From Mastigamoeba balamuthi (lineage: Eukaryota; Evosea; Mastigamoebida; Mastigamoebidae), in contig CACRSC010000026.1 in NCBI GenBank assembly GCA_902651635.1, forward strand, positions 114,953 to 178,952: a stretch of DNA of 64,000 nucleotides, in the 5' to 3' direction. Positions 61,272 to 64,000 of this stretch are shown piece by piece (positions within the stretch are counted from its first letter, which is position 1; each line of letters begins with the position of its first letter). A program made the translations under genes and the position numbers. Under the pieces are notes generated by a model, which was given only the letters and a program-made list of their open reading frames with translations, was not told the DNA's origin and did not search any database.

Positions 61272-61976
61272 GGTTGCTGTGGTGGGCCGAGTGTGTGCTG
61301 GGGTGCAGTGAGAAAACGCTCTGAAGCTGCCGCAGAGCCCTCCAGATTTTCCCAGCGGCGCCCGATACTACAGGTGCACCTTCTGACTCAGATACTGCCG
61401 TATTTATTGCCCGGGTGCCCCTCTCTCTGCGCGTGCCCGCGTGCCCAGGACACCGCCTTCTCTGCGTGCGTGCTGCACTTGTTTGCGTGCATCGCAACGG
61501 GCCCAACTACCAAAGCGGAAACTGTGGAATCGTGTGACGCAGGGGCCGAATCTGCAAGCCCGCTGCGAGCGCAACACTCGACACGAGGCTCGGGGCTCGA
61601 TGAGCGCTCTCGAATTCCCCGGTCGCAACCAGGAGCCCGTATTGCATGGCTCGCAAGCACTGCAGGACTGCTCGAGCGGTCCTCAGTAGGCCCAGTGCAG
61701 AGTCTCCCAAGGCAGATGGGGCTCCATCTGAGGGGCTCCCTCCTCTTCTGCACTGGAAGCCTCGCGCAATCGGAGGTGGCAGCAAAGGGGTTTCGTCCGT
61801 CTACCACAGAAAATCGTTGGGAATGTAAGGGCTGAGTTCCAATCTGGTCGTCGGTCCGACAACACGCTAAAGGAATCATCTGTCTGTACGAGAGCGCCTG
61901 CATGGGTAAAAGTACTGGCATCGTATTTCGAACGTAATGCTAGGGGGGACCCCGATGTGGGTGCGTTGCGCATCGG
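61272..61976. other. Intergenic region upstream of xpt
   Basis: No gene supported. On the minus strand CAATAAATACGG (about 61388-61400) is a possible TATA-like element about 120 nt before the xpt start. Confidence 0.45.
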
Positions 61977-64000
61977 TCACTTTGATACAAACACTTCACG
62001 TGCGTTGTCGATGAGGAACTCCACCACCGCGAAGAGCGCGTCCGACGGCATCACGTCGGCCCCCGCCATCGGCAGCACCGACGGCGTGAACACCACCGAG
62101 AGGTTCATCGACGTCATCAGGTTCGTCTCGCTGTGCGCCGCGATCTGCATCAGCGACTTGAAGAGCGCGTAGGCGACCCTGTACTGCGGCTCCGGCAGCT
62201 TCGTCACGGCGCCCCTCACGGACCCCACGTCCAGGCGGTCCCTCAGGCCCTCCCACGCCGCCGAGCTGTCCTGGCCCCCGAGCAGGGGCTCGGGCAGCGA
62301 GCGCAGCCACGCCCTGATGACCGACGCGGGCTCCAGCGGGTTCTCGTATTGCGGGCGTTTGCCTTCGAGAAAAAGTTGTCAATACCGGCACGGGGGCCAC
62401 GCTTGAAAGCGCGCAATGGGGGTGCTCACCGCTATCGATCTCTGTCTGGAGCTGGTCGAGGCGGTGCAGTGGGATGCTGACCCGGAATATGCCCTCGGTG
62501 TTGAGCCCTGCGACGTAACGTAGTTGGTGAGAACGCAATCGCCTGAGTGCGGGTGGCGCACCGTGCTTCAGCACGTAGGTGAGGGCGTCGCTAAGGAAAG
62601 GTGGAACGCCCTGCTCAAGGTCTCTCTTCATCAGCGTCGCCAGATCGACGCCGTACACTGCGGCGAGCAGAGCGGTCAGCGACTGGGGCGTGCGAAAGAG
62701 GTCTCTTTGCTCTCTCTATCTCTCTCTCTCTTCTCGTACCCTGAACGGCGAAGGCTGTCTGCATCGCCATGCTGATCTTGAACAGCCACTGCTGCTTCTC
62801 CTCTGCGCTGGAGAAGCCCACCTTGGTCTGCTCTGTGTAGTTGTTCTTGGTCCACGTGATGGCCACCTCGTACTTGCCTGCCGCAGACCCGCTCGTATCT
62901 GTCGCGTGCCTGCGGTGCCCGCACGGCGACGATGGACAGTCCTGCACAGACACCGACGTGATGCGCCCCTTGGCGACGAGCACCTGGAGGCCCTTGCCCG
63001 TGTGCGACGTCAGGGCCAGCAGGTCGTTGAAGAGCAGCAGGCGGTACTTGGACGGCCCCTTGCTGCAGGTCACGTCGATCTGGCCCACCAGCCTCCTGTT
63101 GTCCGCCACCAGCTCCTGCACGGAGGAGTCAGCATCGCGCACGTGCGCGGAACAGGCGGGCGCTGGGGTCCGGTGGGTGCGAACATCGAAGCCGGAGATG
63201 GACGAGGTGAGGTCGGTCAGCGACTGGCAGTTCTCCGAGGAGACGCGGGCCTGCTCGACGCGGCCGAACAGCGTCTTGAGCGACTTCATGGCGTCGTGGA
63301 AGACGCTGTAGGCGGTGTCGGACCTGCCGATGATCTTCATGGCGACCTGCAGCTGCTTGTCGAGGCTGCGCAGGTAGTCGATGGGGCACTGCCGCAGCGC
63401 TGCGAAATCCTCCTGCGTGTGTCAGTGCTGCGTCCGAGAACGGAGCAACGGGAGTTTACCTTGCAGTGCGCCTTGAGGAAGGACCGGCGCTTGGGCGACT
63501 CTCCCATGCGCATCGCCTGGCAGCACGTCTTCATCATCTCGACATACATGGCGTCGAACGAGACAAACTAAGCAACTGAGTTAGTCGGGAGCTCTCGGAT
63601 GCATGTAGCCCAACTGGTTGATCACCCTCCTTCATACAGCATGGTGATTGCTAATGTTCATCTCCCACCCACTATTTGTCATTCGGAATTCAGTTATTTC
63701 TTGGGTTACCTGGACGACATAGAGTTCGGCCACCGAACGTGCAGAGTCGCGCTCGGGGATCGAGAGGACGATGTTCTGGTGCAAATTGATGGCCTTATCC
63801 AGAGGCCCGAAGAACAGCTCGTACTCCTCTTCGCTGCCCTCGAACCCCGCGGCCTTGGGGCTCTGTGCTGCGAGCGAGCGCAGCGCCTGCAGCGACTTCA
63901 GCTTGGTGATGTGGGCCTCCTCGACCCCCACGAGGTCCAGGAACATCTGCATGATGCCCATCGACACGCAGTTGTCCTCCTTCCTCACCTTGGACGGGGC
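61977..64000 (-). CDS. RhoGEF (DH-PH) plus RhoGAP protein, 5' end beyond the window
   Basis: Partial: exons run off the right edge. The DH domain pieces are FLDLVGVEEAHITKLKSLQAL and YELFFGPLDKAINLHQNIV (about 63950-63760), VEMMKTCCQAMRMG and RRSFLKAHC (about 63500), and CPIDYLRSLDKQLQVAMKI (about 63390). The PH-like domain is YRLLLFNDLLALTSHTG and KVGFSSAEEKQQWLFKIS (about 63040-62770). The RhoGAP domain is GVDLATLMKRDLEQGVP, GLNTEGIFRVSI (arginine finger, about 62490), SVIRAWLRSLPEPLLGG and NLSVVFTPSVLP, stop at 61977. One polypeptide thus carries both an activator and an inactivator of Rho-family GTPases, as in Bcr-like and several amoebal proteins. Confidence 0.85.

Overview
This window comes from a GC-rich, intron-bearing eukaryote, most likely a free-living amoeboid protist. 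The evidence is the gene content (Arp2/3 subunit ARPC5, two F-BAR-RhoGAPs, a DH-PH-RhoGAP, AMSH, CMTR1, prefoldin 5), short spliceosomal introns of mostly about 50-130 nt, and tRNA genes with an upstream TATA-like sequence and a downstream T run. A bacterial-type xanthine phosphoribosyltransferase carrying introns suggests a lineage that has acquired bacterial genes. An amoebozoan such as Mastigamoeba or Acanthamoeba would fit, but the species assignment is inference.

Layout. 1-17.2 kb is a compact housekeeping and cytoskeletal block: a secreted tandem-nitrilase protein, two head-to-head paralogous F-BAR-RhoGAP genes, a PX-domain protein, a type II membrane glycosyltransferase, the cap methyltransferase CMTR1 and the JAMM deubiquitinase AMSH. 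17.6-45.1 kb is a tandem family of cell-surface papain-like proteases: six complete genes, one cut by an assembly gap and one pseudogene. Copies 1-5 are on the minus strand and copies 6-7 on the plus strand. Between the two orientations lie a 383-base N gap, a DDE-type DNA transposase fragment and a tRNA-Arg gene. 46.5-50 kb holds an alpha/beta hydrolase, a tRNA-Gly gene, and prefoldin 5 head to head with ARPC5. 50.4-60.0 kb holds three tandem genes for membrane receptors with an extracellular Cache-like sensor and a cytosolic class I cyclic nucleotide phosphodiesterase domain. 60.1-64 kb holds the xanthine phosphoribosyltransferase and the 3' part of a DH-PH-RhoGAP gene that runs off the right edge.

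The most distinctive content is the two tandem surface-protein families. The proteases have a signal peptide, an I29 propeptide, an intact C1A catalytic domain, a Pro-rich linker, a Cys/Gly-rich mini-domain, a large ectodomain with a SEA-like juxtamembrane part, one transmembrane helix and a conserved cytosolic tail. The minus-strand copies share a promoter module with paired Myb-like sites around a CRE-like ACGTCA, and several share a 3' flanking element. The Cache-phosphodiesterases are wired like one-component chemoreceptors whose output would be removal of a cyclic nucleotide. Both families show patchwork sequence homogenisation typical of gene conversion. That is also the likely cause of the assembly break in the first phosphodiesterase gene, at a lone N (53219).
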